In this document: positions 62,620 through 64,000 of the stretch, in pieces
Layout: each line of letters begins with the position of its first letter
How positions within the stretch are numbered: position 1 is the first letter of the stretch
Origin: JACMLD01 sp039916305
GTDB lineage: Bacteria > Bacteroidota > Bacteroidia > Chitinophagales > Chitinophagaceae
Length of the DNA stretch: 64,000 bases
Direction: 5' to 3'
Assembly: GCA_039916305.1 (NCBI GenBank)
Contig: JBDSLR010000034.1
Span: forward strand, 1-64,000
Position numbers and translations under genes: made by a program
Notes under the pieces: model-generated
Databases searched by the model: none
Told to the model about the DNA's origin: nothing
Seen by the model: only the letters and a program-made list of their open reading frames with translations

Positions 62620-64000
62620 TTAATTATCAATAAGTTTATCGGGGGTGATGGGCAATTCGCGGATTCTTTTGCCTGTGGCATTGTACACTGCATTGGCCAC
62701 TGCAGCCGCCACACCAATCAGCGAAATTTCACCAATTCCCTTGGTACCTACCGGGTTAATAATGGGATCCGGCTTATCAATAAAAATAGCTTCTACTGGC
62801 GGAATATCTGCATTTACGGGTACATGGTAGTCAGCAAAATTGCCATTTACCAGGCGGCCATACCGGTCATCTATAACCGCTTCTTCAGTCATGGCCATGC
62901 CAATACCGCCTACCGCCCCGCCAATCATCTGGCTGGAAGCCGTTTTGAGATTGACAATCTTACCCGCATCAACAGTAGCAATCAGCTTTTTAATTTTTAC
63001 CACCCCGGTTAATGGGTGCACATATACCTGGGCAAAATGCGCAGAAAATGAATACATCGAATATTTCTTTGCTTCTTCGCTGCCTTGTGATTCCTGCGTT
63101 ATCTCCAGTTCAGGCAGGTTTAACTGTTGTAAAATGCCGGCATAATCAATGGCTGCTGTACTATCTGCAGTTTTACCTGTTAACCCATATATCTTTTGCT
63201 TCAGTGCCACACAGGCATCATGTACAGCAGAGCCTACGGAAGAAACCGTAGCGGATCCGCCCTGGGTGGGCGCCATCGGAAAAGAAGAATTACCCAATTC
63301 AAAAACTATTTTCTCAGCCGGCCATCCAAGCGTAGCAGCGGCTATAATTACCATGGCAGTAGCAGTACCCGGACCAATGTCACTGGTAGCACTCTGGATA
63401 TTGATTAAACCTCCGGGCGACAATTTAATTTTAGCAAGTGTACGTGACCGGTAGGCGCCAAAAGCACCGCCACCGATACCATAGCCCACCAGCCATTCAC
63501 CATCGCGGAGAGTACCGGGTTTAGCCGCACGTTTATCCCAGCCAATACGGGCTGCCCCCAGCTGGTAACATTCTTTTAAATGTTTGCTTGACCAGGGCAG
63601 GTTACGCTCCGGATCTTTGTCTGCATAATTTTTAAGCCGCAGTTCAATGGGATCCATGTTAAGTGCATAAGACAATTCGTCCAGTGCACACTCCAGCGCA
63701 AAAGAACCGGTTGCTTCACCAGGACCCCGCATGGGCGCAGGCACACCCACGTTCAGCGGAACTACTTTATAACGGGTATTAGCATTCGGACTATCGTATA
63801 AAAAGCGGGACACATTTACAGAGCGCTCTGTAAATTCTTCGTAGATGGCAGTTTGGGAATAAGACTCATGCGTAATACCCACCAGTTTTCCATCTGCTGT
63901 GGCGCCAATACCTATTTTTTGAATGGTCAGCGGTCTGTAGCCCACCAGCGTAAACATCTGCTCGCGCGTAAGGGTAAGCCTGACCGGACGCTGCAGCATT
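62620..64000 (-). CDS. Xanthine dehydrogenase-family molybdopterin-binding subunit, C-terminal part
   Basis: The visible 459 residues are the C-terminal half of a molybdenum hydroxylase large subunit; the start lies beyond base 64000. It has APMRGPGEATGSFALECALD, the substrate and cofactor region GGSATVSSVGSAVHDACVA, and the catalytic Glu in GTKGIGEISLIG near the end. Family members oxidise aldehydes or purines with small 2Fe-2S and FAD partner subunits, whose genes would be beyond the window. The substrate cannot be fixed here. Confidence 0.9.
   Translation of the reverse strand, partial: MLQRPVRLTLTREQMFTLVGYRPLTIQKIGIGATADGKLVGITHESYSQTAIYEEFTERSVNVSRFLYDSPNANTRYKVVPLNVGVPAPMRGPGEATGSFALECALDELSYALNMDPIELRLKNYADKDPERNLPWSSKHLKECYQLGAARIGWDKRAAKPGTLRDGEWLVGYGIGGGAFGAYRSRTLAKIKLSPGGLINIQSATSDIGPGTATAMVIIAAATLGWPAEKIVFELGNSSFPMAPTQGGSATVSSVGSAVHDACVALKQKIYGLTGKTADSTAAIDYAGILQQLNLPELEITQESQGSEEAKKYSMYSFSAHFAQVYVHPLTGVVKIKKLIATVDAGKIVNLKTASSQMIGGAVGGIGMAMTEEAVIDDRYGRLVNGNFADYHVPVNADIPPVEAIFIDKPDPIINPVGTKGIGEISLIGVAAAVANAVYNATGKRIRELPITPDKLIDN

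Overview
The window looks like a Bacteroidota chromosome, most probably a member of the Chitinophagaceae. The signs are a fused CcoN-CcoO cytochrome oxidase subunit, a single-haem CcoP, lipoproteins with short Bacteroidota-type lipoboxes, a TonB-like C-terminal domain protein, almost only ATG starts with weak Shine-Dalgarno sites, and one TTTG / TAnnTTTG-like promoter. No rRNA gene, complete tRNA gene, transposase or CRISPR array was seen. The genus cannot be fixed from sequence alone.

Layout. (1) 1-3.2 kb is visibly AT-rich accessory DNA: the end of a BsuBI/PstI-type restriction-modification pair, a lipoprotein gene next to a 200-base inverted-repeat element that resembles an integron attC site, and a tRNA-3'-end-like / terminator sequence typical of integration sites. 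(2) 3.5-5.6 kb has a receiver-CRP fusion regulator, the decayed end of its partner histidine kinase, and a YoaK-type membrane protein. (3) 5.7-14.6 kb is a complete cbb3 cytochrome oxidase operon (ccoI, ccoS, ccoNO, ccoQ, ccoP, ccoG, ccoH, and a SafE-like membrane protein) for high-affinity oxygen respiration. (4) 14.8-37.8 kb is a long run of mostly single or two-gene units typical of stress and survival gene sets: a glycosylase with no zinc finger, YtxH, cupin, DUF6766, two GH13 amylases, DUF72, KTSC, a FAD/Rieske oxidoreductase, the three-domain DNA ligase LigD, SMP-30, SemiSWEET, several SDR/alcohol dehydrogenases, CinA, a DUF892 ferritin-like protein, iron permease, DUF421 and a lysine-rich DNA-binding-like protein. 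(5) 38-49.7 kb is a signalling block: a 1462-residue CheB-CheR-PAS-histidine kinase fusion, a stand-alone CheB, two other kinase-like proteins (one without its phospho-accepting histidine) and three single-domain receivers, with no chemoreceptor or flagellar gene. (6) 50.2-55.4 kb is a tight four-gene operon: glycosyltransferase, UDP-galactopyranose mutase, a GH1 protein fused to a vestigial RmlD domain, and a second GH1 protein. (7) 55.4-58 kb is small-gene accessory DNA (GIY-YIG, phage-like and Cys-rich small proteins). (8) 58-64 kb has RidA, a TonB-like protein, an M20 peptidase, a RES/Xre toxin-antitoxin pair with an unusual gap, and the end of a molybdenum hydroxylase large subunit.

The most attractive candidate for an undescribed system is the 50.2-55.4 kb operon, which joins galactofuranose precursor synthesis to two divergent GH1 enzymes. 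Next come the signalling block with two catalytic-residue losses and the cassette-like element at the left end. All functional statements rest on reading motifs; no database search was possible.
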